From NCBI GenBank assembly GCA_965238305.1, contig CBDEHK010000001.1, forward strand, positions 620,001 to 684,000: a DNA stretch of 64,000 nt, written 5' to 3'. The notes beneath the pieces were generated by a model. It worked only from the letters and a program-made list of their open reading frames with translations. It was not told the origin of the DNA and made no database searches. The translations under genes and the position numbers were made by a program. Source of the stretch: CBDCGJ01 sp965238305. Lineage in GTDB: Bacteria > Pseudomonadota > Alphaproteobacteria > GCA-2731375. Of this stretch, positions 55,098-63,564 are shown piece after piece (the stretch's first letter is position 1; each line of letters begins with the position of its first letter).

Positions 55098-55991
55098 TCA
55101 TCCGCGCTTTTTCAGATCCATTTTTGCCCGCACATCGGCCGCACTCATGATGTTGACGCCGACTTTTTCCAGCACCTCGCGGGCCCGGGTAACCAAAGAA
55201 GCGTTCGACGCCGGGACGCCGCGTTCGAGGTAAAGATTATCTTCCAGGCCGACCCGCACATTGCCACCCGCCAGTGCCGCCATCACCGTGAACGGCAGCT
55301 GCATACGACCAATGGAAAACGCCGACCAGGTGGTATTCCGCGGTAGCTGATTGACCATCGCCAGCAAAGTGCCGGGATCGTCCGGGGCACCATAAGGGAT
55401 GCCCATGCAAAGTTGGATCATCACCGGATCGTCGATCAGACCCTCGCGGACCATTTCTTTGACAAAAACCAAATGACCGGTATCAAACACTTCCAATTCC
55501 GGGCGCACGCCTAGTTCCTGCACCCGCTTTGCCATGGTTTTCAACATCGATGGCGTATTGGTCATGACATAGTCGCTTTCGGCAAAATTCATGGTGCCGC
55601 AATCAAGGGTGCAGATTTCCGGCAACAATTCTTCGACATGGGCCAGGCGTTCCAACGGGCCCGCCATATCGGTGCCTTCCGGGTTCGGCGGCAGCGGATT
55701 TTCGCCACTATTAAAGGTCAGGTCACCGCCCATACCGGCGGTCAGATTAAGCACCACATCGACTTCAGCGGCGCGAACCCGCTGGACCACTTCTTTATAA
55801 AGCTTGGGATCGCGCGCACCTTTGCCGGTTTCCGGATCGCGTACATGAATATGAGCGATCGCCGCTCCGGCTTTGGCCGCTTCAATGGCAGAATTGGCGA
55901 TTTGTTCCGGCGTCACCGGAATGGCTGGATGTTTGTCGACCGTATCGCCCGATCCTGTGACCGCACAGGTAATAAAAACGTCCCAGTTCAT
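55098..55991 (-). CDS. BKACE enzyme, probable dehydrocarnitine cleavage enzyme
   Basis: This 297-residue TIM-barrel zinc enzyme of the beta-keto acid cleavage (DUF849) family has ITCAVTGSGDTVDKHPAIPVT, AHIHVRDPETGK with the zinc-binding HIH pair, NLTAGMGG and VRVGLEDNLYLERG. It couples a beta-keto acid with acetyl-CoA to give acetoacetate and a new acyl-CoA. Next to the carnitine dehydrogenase the likely substrate is 3-dehydrocarnitine, giving betainyl-CoA. The downstream thioesterase and glycine-betaine genes are not in the window. Confidence 0.85.
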   Translation of the reverse strand: MNWDVFITCAVTGSGDTVDKHPAIPVTPEQIANSAIEAAKAGAAIAHIHVRDPETGKGARDPKLYKEVVQRVRAAEVDVVLNLTAGMGGDLTFNSGENPLPPNPEGTDMAGPLERLAHVEELLPEICTLDCGTMNFAESDYVMTNTPSMLKTMAKRVQELGVRPELEVFDTGHLVFVKEMVREGLIDDPVMIQLCMGIPYGAPDDPGTLLAMVNQLPRNTTWSAFSIGRMQLPFTVMAALAGGNVRVGLEDNLYLERGVPASNASLVTRAREVLEKVGVNIMSAADVRAKMDLKKRG

Positions 55992-56098
55992 TCTGAATTA
56001 TCCCCCTCCTTAGACAAATTCGATCTTAGAAATGTTAGTGCGCCCGGGTCTGGAAAAAAAGTACGAATGCGACCCTTAATGGGCAAAAATGGTCAAAC

Positions 56099-56944
56099 TC
56101 ACGAACCCGCCAGGACATGGGTGCGCAGGGCCTCGTCCACCACCGGCACTTGCCCGAACCAGGCTTCGAACCCGGGCCGGGCCTGATGCAATAACATTCC
56201 CAGACCATCAATCGTCGCCAAGCCGCGATTTGCCGCCTGGGCCAGCAGGTCGGTCTGAAGTGGCGTATAGACGATGTCGTGCACAATGGCGGTTTCCGGC
56301 AATACGTCCAAGGCGATTTCAAGCGGCGGCTGGCCGGTCATCCCCAGATTTGTGGTATTCACAAGAAATCCGGCATTGGCGAGACACTCAGATCGTTCCG
56401 CCCATGGAACAATGCTTATATTACCGTCAAGTTCCGATGAAAGCTGCGCTGCTTTTTGGGCGGTTCGGTTGCTCAGGCGAAGTTCGGAAACGCCGGCATC
56501 CAGCAAAGCAACGATGACCGCTCGGGCCGCCCCGCCGGCGCCAAGCACAACAGCTGTTTGACCGGACAGGTCGAACTGCGGCTGGCGATCGCGGATATTC
56601 TCCATAAATCCGAAGGCATCGGTGTTCTGACCGGTCATGTTTCCGTTGTTGTCAAAAATGACGGTGTTGACGGCGCCGATGCGTCGGGCGGCGGGATCGA
56701 TTTCATCCAGCAGGGCGATGATTGTTTCTTTATGGGGCAGGGTGACGTTGATACCGGCAAAGCCGGCATTCGCCAGGCCGGGAACAACTTGCGCCAGGTT
56801 TTCGGGCGCCACCGGCAGCGGCACATAAGCACCATCGATGCCGTAATGATCCAGCCAATAGCCATGCAGACGCGGAGAGCGGGAATGCGCCACCGGCCAT
56901 CCGATCACCCCTGCCAATTTTGCCGCTCCGGATTTTACTGTCAT
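56099..56944 (-). CDS. aroE: Shikimate dehydrogenase
   Basis: From the ATG at 56944 the protein has 281 residues. It has SRSPRLHGYWLDHYG, the catalytic Lys and Asp in NVTLPHKE and NTDAFGFMENI, and the NADP loop VVLGAGGAARAV. It reduces 3-dehydroshikimate in aromatic amino acid synthesis. It lies 10 bases after maf, the usual alphaproteobacterial maf-aroE pair near the origin. The longer frame to 56989 would run back into maf. Confidence 0.96.
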   Translation of the reverse strand: MTVKSGAAKLAGVIGWPVAHSRSPRLHGYWLDHYGIDGAYVPLPVAPENLAQVVPGLANAGFAGINVTLPHKETIIALLDEIDPAARRIGAVNTVIFDNNGNMTGQNTDAFGFMENIRDRQPQFDLSGQTAVVLGAGGAARAVIVALLDAGVSELRLSNRTAQKAAQLSSELDGNISIVPWAERSECLANAGFLVNTTNLGMTGQPPLEIALDVLPETAIVHDIVYTPLQTDLLAQAANRGLATIDGLGMLLHQARPGFEAWFGQVPVVDEALRTHVLAGS

Positions 56945-56954
56945 GTTCGCGCCA

Positions 56955-57587
56955 TCATAAATCAACCAGTCTATCAGCCAACAGGCCATGAAGGCGCAAA
57001 AAACCGATCAAAGGCAAGAGCGGCAAGCCCAAAATCGCAAAATAATCGCCCTCTATCTTGGAAAAGAGCTGAATGCCGAGGTTTTCTAACTGATAGGCGC
57101 CGGCGGACGCGATCACGGCAGCGCCCACGGCGGCAAGATAATTGTCCAAATATCCATCGCTATAATCCCGCATGGTTAGTTTTGACGTCGATATCTCACG
57201 CCAAAGTGTTTCGCCTCGGTGTGCCACGACAACCGCCGTATGAAGCCGGTGTTGTCGTCCGCGCAACGCTTGCAGAGTTGCCCGCGCGCCGGTCAAATCT
57301 GCCGGCTTGTCATAGATACGACCGCCACATTCCAGCACTTGATCAGCCCCGATCACCATCGCATCCGGTCGCTGCTTGGACACGTCGATCGCCTTTAATT
57401 CGGCCAAAGTATCCGCCAGACGCGCCGCGCCGGCTTCACGCAGTCCGGCCGACGCCTTAATCTTGTCTTCATCGACCCCGGAGGGTTGGATTTCACACGC
57501 AAGCCCGGCGTTCCGTAACAATTCCGCGCGAATGGCGCTGGCGGACGCCAAGATCAACGAATTATTACTTATCCACAGTTTGCTCAT
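56955..57587 (-). CDS. maf: Maf-family nucleoside triphosphate pyrophosphatase
   Basis: The 210-residue protein has LILASASAIRAELLRNAG, VIGADQVLECGGRIYDKP, ISTSKLTMR and the C-terminal KIEGDYFAILGLPLLPL, all in Maf order. Maf proteins hydrolyse non-canonical nucleotides and are linked to septum control. The usual SPRR of the first motif is SAIR here. Its N-terminal codons overlap a perfect DnaA box (57569-57577). It is followed by aroE. Confidence 0.92.
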   Translation of the reverse strand: MSKLWISNNSLILASASAIRAELLRNAGLACEIQPSGVDEDKIKASAGLREAGAARLADTLAELKAIDVSKQRPDAMVIGADQVLECGGRIYDKPADLTGARATLQALRGRQHRLHTAVVVAHRGETLWREISTSKLTMRDYSDGYLDNYLAAVGAAVIASAGAYQLENLGIQLFSKIEGDYFAILGLPLLPLIGFLRLHGLLADRLVDL

Positions 57588-57692
57588 TTTGTTTTCATTC
57601 GTTATAGTTTTTAATCGGGGGGTGATATGGCGCAGAAATCTGCGACTTTTCTCCTTTTCAGAACCGTACTTTTAGCAGGATATCCACAGGCG

Positions 57693-58778
57693 ATGTCACA
57701 GCCGGACAATGTTGTATCCCTTTACGATCCAAAACCGCTGCCGTCTTATGCTGAAGCGGAAGCTAAAGTATTGCAGGAACTGGTGCAATATTGTCTGATT
57801 GAAAGCCTGGAGAACTTTCAAGGTCATCAGCGCGAATATCCCTTCATCTCACCCGATCATTTGTTGCCAGCCCGCAGTTTGCACACCCGGGAATGGCAAT
57901 ATCAGCACCCGGCTTTTGTGGTTTTGCTCGATAACGCCCTACCCAGAGCATTGAACAAATATTTTCGATTGCGCAACTCCAACTTGGTGTCCTGGCGCAA
58001 TCTATTGAAGGTCCTGCCGGAAGCGGAATTGGAAGACTTCCGGCTTGCCGATTGCAATGTCGAAGCGCCGGAATTCAATCGGATGTTGAAAAATTTACTG
58101 CCGTTGGATTTTGCCCTGCTCATTCAAAGCGACGATGCCGCCAGCGCGACAAATCAGCCCAGCGCCAAGCGACTAAGTCATATGCATGTGAAGGTTGAGC
58201 GCTTGACCGATATTGCCCTGAAGGAATTGGGCAAAGAATTGAACTATATCAAGCGTTCTTTGTTTGAACGCGGTAAAGATTATGTGGAAGCCCTGGAAGC
58301 CAAATTTTTCGAGTATTTTGGCTTTTCGGCGCATGCTTCGGGGCGTAAAAGTGCCGCGGCGATGGCAGCCCAGTTATTGATGAAGTACGATACCCCATTC
58401 ACCGTTTTTGCCGCATCGCAAAGCGATTTGCGTTTAACCCTGCTGCGCAATCATCATCGTATTGAGCAATATTTCTTGATTTCGTTGTCGGATCGACAGG
58501 TCGAAAATTTGCTCGCCGACGACCGCCTTCACGATTGGGACGATTTGTCCGTCTATCAAGTCGATCATCTGGAAAGTGGCGAACGTATATTTATTTATCG
58601 GGCGGAGTTTGAGCGGACAGCGGCGGCATTGCCCGCGAGCCAGCCGCCACGCGATCAAGGTCTGCAGGAGGCTTGGCTCGATTATGTTGACGGCCATATC
58701 GTCGCGCCGACCATCGACCGCCCACCGCTACCCTATGATTGGGCGGCGGCACAAATTGTCACTAGTCCAACAGGTTGA
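57693..58778 (+). CDS. Hypothetical protein between maf and ppsR
   Basis: From the ATG at 57693 the protein has 361 residues and I do not recognise it. It is soluble, acidic and mostly helical, with no signal peptide, membrane segment or clear catalytic motif. Tryptophan and tyrosine are common in the first third, and there is a coiled helix at about 165-200 (KVERLTDIALKELGKELNYI). It is on the plus strand inside a block that is otherwise ppsR-maf-aroE on the minus strand. Its end overlaps ppsR by 17 bases. An ATG at 57627 would add 22 residues. Confidence 0.72.
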   Translation: MSQPDNVVSLYDPKPLPSYAEAEAKVLQELVQYCLIESLENFQGHQREYPFISPDHLLPARSLHTREWQYQHPAFVVLLDNALPRALNKYFRLRNSNLVSWRNLLKVLPEAELEDFRLADCNVEAPEFNRMLKNLLPLDFALLIQSDDAASATNQPSAKRLSHMHVKVERLTDIALKELGKELNYIKRSLFERGKDYVEALEAKFFEYFGFSAHASGRKSAAAMAAQLLMKYDTPFTVFAASQSDLRLTLLRNHHRIEQYFLISLSDRQVENLLADDRLHDWDDLSVYQVDHLESGERIFIYRAEFERTAAALPASQPPRDQGLQEAWLDYVDGHIVAPTIDRPPLPYDWAAAQIVTSPTG

Positions 58779-59559
58779 TCACGGCGGCGGCGGTTTCTTC
58801 AATCGATCGCCGGGTCACATCGATGACCGGCCATTTGTTCTTGGCAAAGAGTTTGCGGGCATAGGTCACTTCCTCGCGAACAACTTCCAAATCGACATAT
58901 TCGGTTTCCGGCGTTTGTTTTAATGTCAGCAGCCGATTGCGACGAATTTGGATAAGGCGGTCGGGATTTGTCACCAAACCGATAATCATTGGTGAGCGGA
59001 CCTGATCCAAGGCTAATGGCAACGGAATGTTTGGCACGATCGGGATATTCGCCGCTTTGACGCCGCGATTGGCAAGATAAATACACGTCGGGGTCTTCGA
59101 CGTTCGGGAAACTCCGACAAGGATAACATCGGCGCCGCCAATTGTCTCCATACCTTGGCCATCGTCATGGGCCATGCAGAAGTGTATGGCGTCGATGCGA
59201 TTAAAATAAGCGTCATTCATTTCGTGCTGACGCCCCGGCTTTTCCTGCGCTTCGTCATTGAGGAATTCACCCAGCGCCCCCATCACTGGATCCAAGACCG
59301 GGACGCAGGGAAGCTTCAGGCGTTCGCAATGTTTACGAACGATTTCACCATGGTGATGGTCGACCAGGGTATAGAGGACCGGTCCCGGTTTTTTGCGAAT
59401 GCCATCCAGCGCCTGCGTCAGTTGATTTTCACTGCGGATCATCGGCCAGAGATGTTGTTCGGGATCGGCGGTTTCGAACTGGGCCAACGCCGCCTTTGCC
59501 AGCGATACCAACAATTCCCCGGTCGCATCCGAAAGCAGATGGAAATCAAATTTTGTCAT
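58762..59559 (-). CDS. ppsR: Pyruvate-phosphate dikinase / PEP synthase regulatory kinase-pyrophosphorylase (DUF299)
   Basis: From the ATG at 59559, preceded by GAGGT, the protein has 265 residues. It has FHLLSDATGELL and the P-loop VGVSRTSKTPTCIYLANRG of the DUF299 family. It switches PEP synthase or pyruvate-phosphate dikinase on and off by ADP-dependent phosphorylation and phosphate-dependent release. It is probably the counterpart of the gene that flanks oriC opposite hemE in Caulobacter and Rickettsia. Met at 59568 is an alternative start. Confidence 0.92.
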   Translation of the reverse strand: MTKFDFHLLSDATGELLVSLAKAALAQFETADPEQHLWPMIRSENQLTQALDGIRKKPGPVLYTLVDHHHGEIVRKHCERLKLPCVPVLDPVMGALGEFLNDEAQEKPGRQHEMNDAYFNRIDAIHFCMAHDDGQGMETIGGADVILVGVSRTSKTPTCIYLANRGVKAANIPIVPNIPLPLALDQVRSPMIIGLVTNPDRLIQIRRNRLLTLKQTPETEYVDLEVVREEVTYARKLFAKNKWPVIDVTRRSIEETAAAVINLLD

Positions 59560-59825
59560 AGACCTCACTCTTACCCACCCTGTCGCATATTACATCTTCG
59601 GCCTTGGGATAACTACTAAGAACGGGGATAACCATGCGTAATCATGCCACCACGATATCGAAGCCCCAAATGCTCACATATCGCTATTGTTTTATCCAGT
59701 CTGTGACTTTTGTTATACCGTAGATGTGCGTTTGATGTTCGTGCAATTATCATCCACAATTTGTTTGCCTGGATATTTAGGGCACTCATTAGGGTGCTAT
59801 GGGGAGATCAGGCTTTTAGATTTTG

Positions 59826-59834
59826 TTTTCCACA
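59826..59834 (+). promoter_or_regulatory. DnaA box, TTTTCCACA variant
   Basis: It matches the relaxed consensus TTWTNCACA and lies 76 bases upstream of the perfect box in the same orientation. Confidence 0.6.
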
Positions 59835-59901
59835 TCAGCAGAAAAAGACCTCACAACGGGAAAAGTTTCTGGATAACCATGTGGACATCAATTAATGCTG
59901 C

Positions 59902-59910
59902 TTATCCACA
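59902..59910 (+). promoter_or_regulatory. Consensus DnaA box
   Basis: TTATCCACA matches the consensus exactly and lies beside the AT-rich stretch of the putative origin, 81 bases before hemE. Confidence 0.75.
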
Positions 59911-59990
59911 AGGATTCACAACAACTACTATTTAAGTTTATAAAATTAATCTTTTAGTTGAATGCAAAAAGTAAGTGGATAATTGGACCG

Positions 59991-61022
59991 ATGTCGCAGA
60001 CAAACCCGATATTGCGCGTACTCAATGGCGAAACCTTAACAAGACCGCCATTCTGGTTCATGCGTCAGGCTGGCCGCCATCTGAGCGAATATCGTGCTTT
60101 GCGGCAGAATGCCGGCAGCTTTCTGGAGCTTTGTTATAACTCCGACCTCGCATCCGAAGTAACTGTGCAACCGATTGACCGCTACGCCATGGATGCGGCC
60201 ATATTGTTTGCCGATATCCTATTGATCCCGGATGGCTTAGGGGTCGATCTGGCCTACAAAACAGGTGAAGGGCCGGTGTTATCGACCGTCCGCTCTGCCG
60301 GCGAAGTTGCGAAACTCAGCCTTTCAAAGCTGCATGATACGGTAAATCCGGTATATGACACGGTGCGCAAGACCCGGGCCCGGCTGCCGGATCACGTCGC
60401 GTTGATAGGCTTCGCCGGTTCACCCTGGACGGTTGCCACTTACATGGTCGAAGGCGGCGGCAGTGCCGACCATGCCGCCACCCGGCGCTGGAGCTATCAG
60501 GATCCGGTGGGTTTCGGCAGTTTGATCGATCTTCTGGTGGTGGCAACGACGGAATATTTGGCCGAGCAGATCAAGGCCGGCGCCGATGCGGTGCAGCTTT
60601 TCGATACCTGGGCCGGAATTTTGTCGGAACCTGGTTTTGATCGTTGGTGTATCGAGCCGACAAAACAAATCGTATCCCGCCTGCGGGATCAGTTTCCGGA
60701 TATCCCGATCATCGGTTTTCCCCGCGGCGCGGGTCCCAGACTAGCGAAATATGCGGCAGAGACCGGCGTCAGTGCGGTGGGGATGGATTATTCCTTGCCG
60801 ATTGGTTGGGCCAGAGACAATGTTCAGGACAAAGTCGCGGTACAGGGCAATCTAGACCCGTTGTTATTGGCCGCTGGCGGCGACGCGATGATGGACGAGG
60901 CCGAGCGCATTCTGGCGACTTTTGCTGGGGGCCCATTCATTTTTAATCTCGGTCACGGTATCGTGCCGGAAACGCCGGTCGAACATGTCAGTGAATTGGC
61001 CCGGCGTCTGCGCGGTGAATGA
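59991..61022 (+). CDS. hemE: Uroporphyrinogen decarboxylase
   Basis: This 343-residue enzyme has the signature PPFWFMRQAGRHLSEYRALR, the GFAGSPWTVATYMVEGG strand and LGHGIVPETPVEHV near the end. It converts uroporphyrinogen III to coproporphyrinogen III. The ATG at 59991 gives the family N-terminus MSQTNPIL; a TTG at 59958 lies in the AT-rich origin stretch. Its promoter must overlap the putative origin, as in Caulobacter. hemH starts 14 bases after it. Confidence 0.97.
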   Translation: MSQTNPILRVLNGETLTRPPFWFMRQAGRHLSEYRALRQNAGSFLELCYNSDLASEVTVQPIDRYAMDAAILFADILLIPDGLGVDLAYKTGEGPVLSTVRSAGEVAKLSLSKLHDTVNPVYDTVRKTRARLPDHVALIGFAGSPWTVATYMVEGGGSADHAATRRWSYQDPVGFGSLIDLLVVATTEYLAEQIKAGADAVQLFDTWAGILSEPGFDRWCIEPTKQIVSRLRDQFPDIPIIGFPRGAGPRLAKYAAETGVSAVGMDYSLPIGWARDNVQDKVAVQGNLDPLLLAAGGDAMMDEAERILATFAGGPFIFNLGHGIVPETPVEHVSELARRLRGE

Positions 61023-61035
61023 TAGGGTCGAGGCG

Positions 61036-62085
61036 ATGTCAAAGCTGGCGGTTGTTTTGTTTAATCTCGGTGGACCGGATGCGCCGGCCAGTGTTGAACC
61101 GTTTCTCTTTAACCTCTTTAACGATCCGGCCATTATTGGCGCGCCCGGACCGTTGCGCTGGCTTTTGGCAAAATATATCGCGAAAAAAAGAGCACCTGTA
61201 GCACGGCAAATCTATCGCCATCTTGGTGGCGGCTCGCCTTTGCTGGAACATACCCAAGCGCAAGCCGCCGGTCTGGAAAGTTTGTTACGGGCCGATGGCG
61301 TCGATGCCAAAGTATTTATCGCCATGCGCTATTGGCACCCGATGACGGCGGCAGCGGTTCGGGCGGTCAAAGAATGGCAACCGGATGAGGTGGTTCTATT
61401 GCCGCTCTATCCGCAATATTCGACAACGACGACCGGCTCATCGATTGCCGCCTGGCATCGCGCCGCCAAGGAACTGCACTTCACCGTCCCCACCAAGGCG
61501 CTTTGCTGTTACCCGGCCTTGGCCGGATTTGTCAGCGCGCAAGCGCGCTTGATCGGCGAAGCCCTGGCGGCGAACACAAACGACCAGCCCTATCGGTTAT
61601 TGTTCTCCGCCCATGGCTTACCGGAACGTATTGTCGACAAAGGCGATCCCTATGTATCGCAGATCGAACAATCGGCCGCCGCCATCGTTGAATGCCTGGC
61701 GAAACAAGGCGTCGAAGTGCCCAATTGGCGGGTCAGCTATCAAAGCCGGGTCGGTCGGCTAAAATGGGTTGAACCTTATACCGACGCCGAAATTGCCAAA
61801 GCCGGGGCCGAGGGCCTGGCCCTGCTTATTGTCCCACTTGCGTTCGTTTCCGAGCATTCGGAAACCCTGGTTGAACTTGATATTGAATATCGGGAATTAG
61901 CTCAGCAAAATGGCGTTCCAGCCTATTGGCGCGCCTCGACCGTGTTGTCGGCGTCGGAATATCTGGGCGGCCTGAGGGACCTTGTTTTGGGCGCCGGTGG
62001 ACATAACGATAACCAACCCTGTCGGGGCGACGGTCAGCCGGCCTGCGGCGATCCGCACCTGGCCTGTCCGATGAGGGGTCGATGA
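61036..62085 (+). CDS. hemH: Ferrochelatase
   Basis: The 349-residue enzyme has VLFNLGGPDAP, PLYPQYSTTTTGSS, the catalytic His in LLFSAHGLPERIV and PLAFVSEHSETLVELDIEY. It inserts iron into protoporphyrin IX. The ATG at 61036 follows GAGG. Three cysteines in the last 25 residues (329, 337, 344) and Cys157-Cys158 resemble the ligand layout of bacterial [2Fe-2S] ferrochelatases. The stop overlaps hemJ (ATGATG). Confidence 0.95.
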   Translation: MSKLAVVLFNLGGPDAPASVEPFLFNLFNDPAIIGAPGPLRWLLAKYIAKKRAPVARQIYRHLGGGSPLLEHTQAQAAGLESLLRADGVDAKVFIAMRYWHPMTAAAVRAVKEWQPDEVVLLPLYPQYSTTTTGSSIAAWHRAAKELHFTVPTKALCCYPALAGFVSAQARLIGEALAANTNDQPYRLLFSAHGLPERIVDKGDPYVSQIEQSAAAIVECLAKQGVEVPNWRVSYQSRVGRLKWVEPYTDAEIAKAGAEGLALLIVPLAFVSEHSETLVELDIEYRELAQQNGVPAYWRASTVLSASEYLGGLRDLVLGAGGHNDNQPCRGDGQPACGDPHLACPMRGR

Positions 62086-62537
62086 TGGAAGAATTTCTGT
62101 TGGACTTCTATCTTTGGATTAAAGCCCTGCATGTCATCGCGGTGATTGCCTGGATGGCGGGGATGCTCTATCTGCCGCGCCTGTTCGTCTATCACGTCGA
62201 GGCGGAAATAGGCTCGAAACATTCGGAAACCTTCAAGATAATGGAACGCCGGTTGATACGCGCCATCATCAATCCGGCCATGACTATTGCCTGGATCTGC
62301 GGTATCGCGATGTTTTTCACCCCCGGCGTGATCGATTGGGCTGGTGACCATTGGTTCCAGGTGAAATTTGTTGCGGTCGTGCTTCTAAGCGGCCTGCACG
62401 GCTGGTTCTCGCGCTGGCGCAAAGCCTTCGAGCGGGATGAAAACAAGCACAGCGCCAAATTCTTCCGCTATTGGAACGAAGTCCCGACCCTGGCCCTGAT
62501 CGTCATCGTCATCATGGTCATCGTCCGGCCGATTTAG
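62082..62537 (+). CDS. hemJ: Protoporphyrinogen IX oxidase HemJ
   Basis: This 151-residue membrane protein has about four hydrophobic segments, the essential His in IKALHVIAVIAWMAGMLYLPRLFVYH, and a second conserved region VKFVAVVLLSGLHGWFSRW. HemJ replaces HemG/HemY in many alphaproteobacteria and oxidises protoporphyrinogen to protoporphyrin. Its start overlaps the hemH stop, making hemE-hemH-hemJ a heme operon directly after the putative origin. Confidence 0.94.
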   Translation: MMEEFLLDFYLWIKALHVIAVIAWMAGMLYLPRLFVYHVEAEIGSKHSETFKIMERRLIRAIINPAMTIAWICGIAMFFTPGVIDWAGDHWFQVKFVAVVLLSGLHGWFSRWRKAFERDENKHSAKFFRYWNEVPTLALIVIVIMVIVRPI

Positions 62538-62673
62538 GGCCCACAAACGGCAGCGCTAAGTGCGTTGTTTTAGAATTTAGAAAAGAATCTCCTTTTTAGT
62601 ACGTTCGAATTTCGAGAACTAATACAGTTATAATATATTTATTGTTACTCAATCGTGTGTTAATTTTTGTTAG

Positions 62674-63564
62674 ATGACCGCATTAAGAGAAAACCCTGAT
62701 TATAGCTATGTAGCCTATATCGACGAATCTGGCGATCCCGGCCTAAACAAAGTGAAACCAATCGATTCCAACGGCTCCAGTGAGTGGTTAGTGGTTTCTG
62801 CGGTTGTGATCCGTGCTGAATTGGAGCACGAAGTTGCCAAGTGGGTCGCTGATATGATGTCCGCAATTAATAGCCATCAAATGCGAGACATTCACTTCAG
62901 CAAACTCAATCCAGCGAGAAAACAGTTGGTTTGTCGATATTTGGCTGAGCGAAAAGTAAGATGTTTTGTAGTGCTGTCAAATAAGCAGAACATGAAAGGA
63001 TACCGCAATCCGTGGGCGGAACAAATTCCTTCAGACAATTGGTTCTATTGCTGGATGACAAGATTGTTATTGGAAAGAGTAACACATTTTGTGAATGAAA
63101 AATCTCAAAAAGAATTTGGCGAAACTCGGCGCATCAAGTTGGAGTTTAGTGAACGAGGGGGCTTATCATACAGCCAAATGAACGCATATTACGAATGGTT
63201 GAGGGGAAAAAGCAGGGGAGGAAACCTATTTTTGAACCAAGGTGATTTTGCTTGGGCTTCGATTCATCCAAATTTGTTGAAAGTGTATAATCACACCCAG
63301 AGAGCGGGATTGAAATTGGCGGACATAGTGGCAAGTGCTTTTTTCAAAGGTGTTGATGTTTGGGATACTAAAAAATGTGATCCCGAATACGCGATGTTGC
63401 TAAAACCAAGAATGGCTACAGACACCGACCTCAAGGACGGACTTATTTCTGGCTACGGCGTAAAACTGATGCCGAAATGGCGAACCTTGAATGTTCTTCC
63501 AGAACAAAAGGAATTATTGACGTTCTACGGGTATCCAAAACAGTGGTGGCAATTCAATGATTAA
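62674..63564 (+). CDS. DUF3800 domain protein
   Basis: The 296-residue protein has the hallmark YIDESGDPG at about residues 13-21, a central DIHFSKLNP and a C-terminal GLKLADIVASAFFKG, as in DUF3800. This is a predicted nuclease-like fold with acidic residues that is often found in mobile or defence-related regions. The gene is AT-richer than its neighbours and has its own promoter-like TATAAT (62629-62634). It sits alone after hemJ, where other species have core genes, so transfer is likely. The function is unknown. Confidence 0.85.
   Translation: MTALRENPDYSYVAYIDESGDPGLNKVKPIDSNGSSEWLVVSAVVIRAELEHEVAKWVADMMSAINSHQMRDIHFSKLNPARKQLVCRYLAERKVRCFVVLSNKQNMKGYRNPWAEQIPSDNWFYCWMTRLLLERVTHFVNEKSQKEFGETRRIKLEFSERGGLSYSQMNAYYEWLRGKSRGGNLFLNQGDFAWASIHPNLLKVYNHTQRAGLKLADIVASAFFKGVDVWDTKKCDPEYAMLLKPRMATDTDLKDGLISGYGVKLMPKWRTLNVLPEQKELLTFYGYPKQWWQFND

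Larger units (their letters stand above)
59560..59990. other. Putative chromosomal replication origin (oriC) between ppsR and hemE
   Basis: A 431-base gene-free gap separates divergent ppsR and hemE, the position of oriC in Caulobacter and Rickettsia. It holds one perfect DnaA box TTATCCACA (59902-59910), a TTTTCCACA (59826-59834), and single-mismatch boxes at 59750-59758, 59868-59876 and 59974-59982. An AT-rich stretch (about 59925-59972) next to the perfect box could unwind. A GANTC methylation site (GATTC, 59913-59917) abuts it. Genes on both sides mainly point away from the gap. Function is inferred from these signs. Confidence 0.72.
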
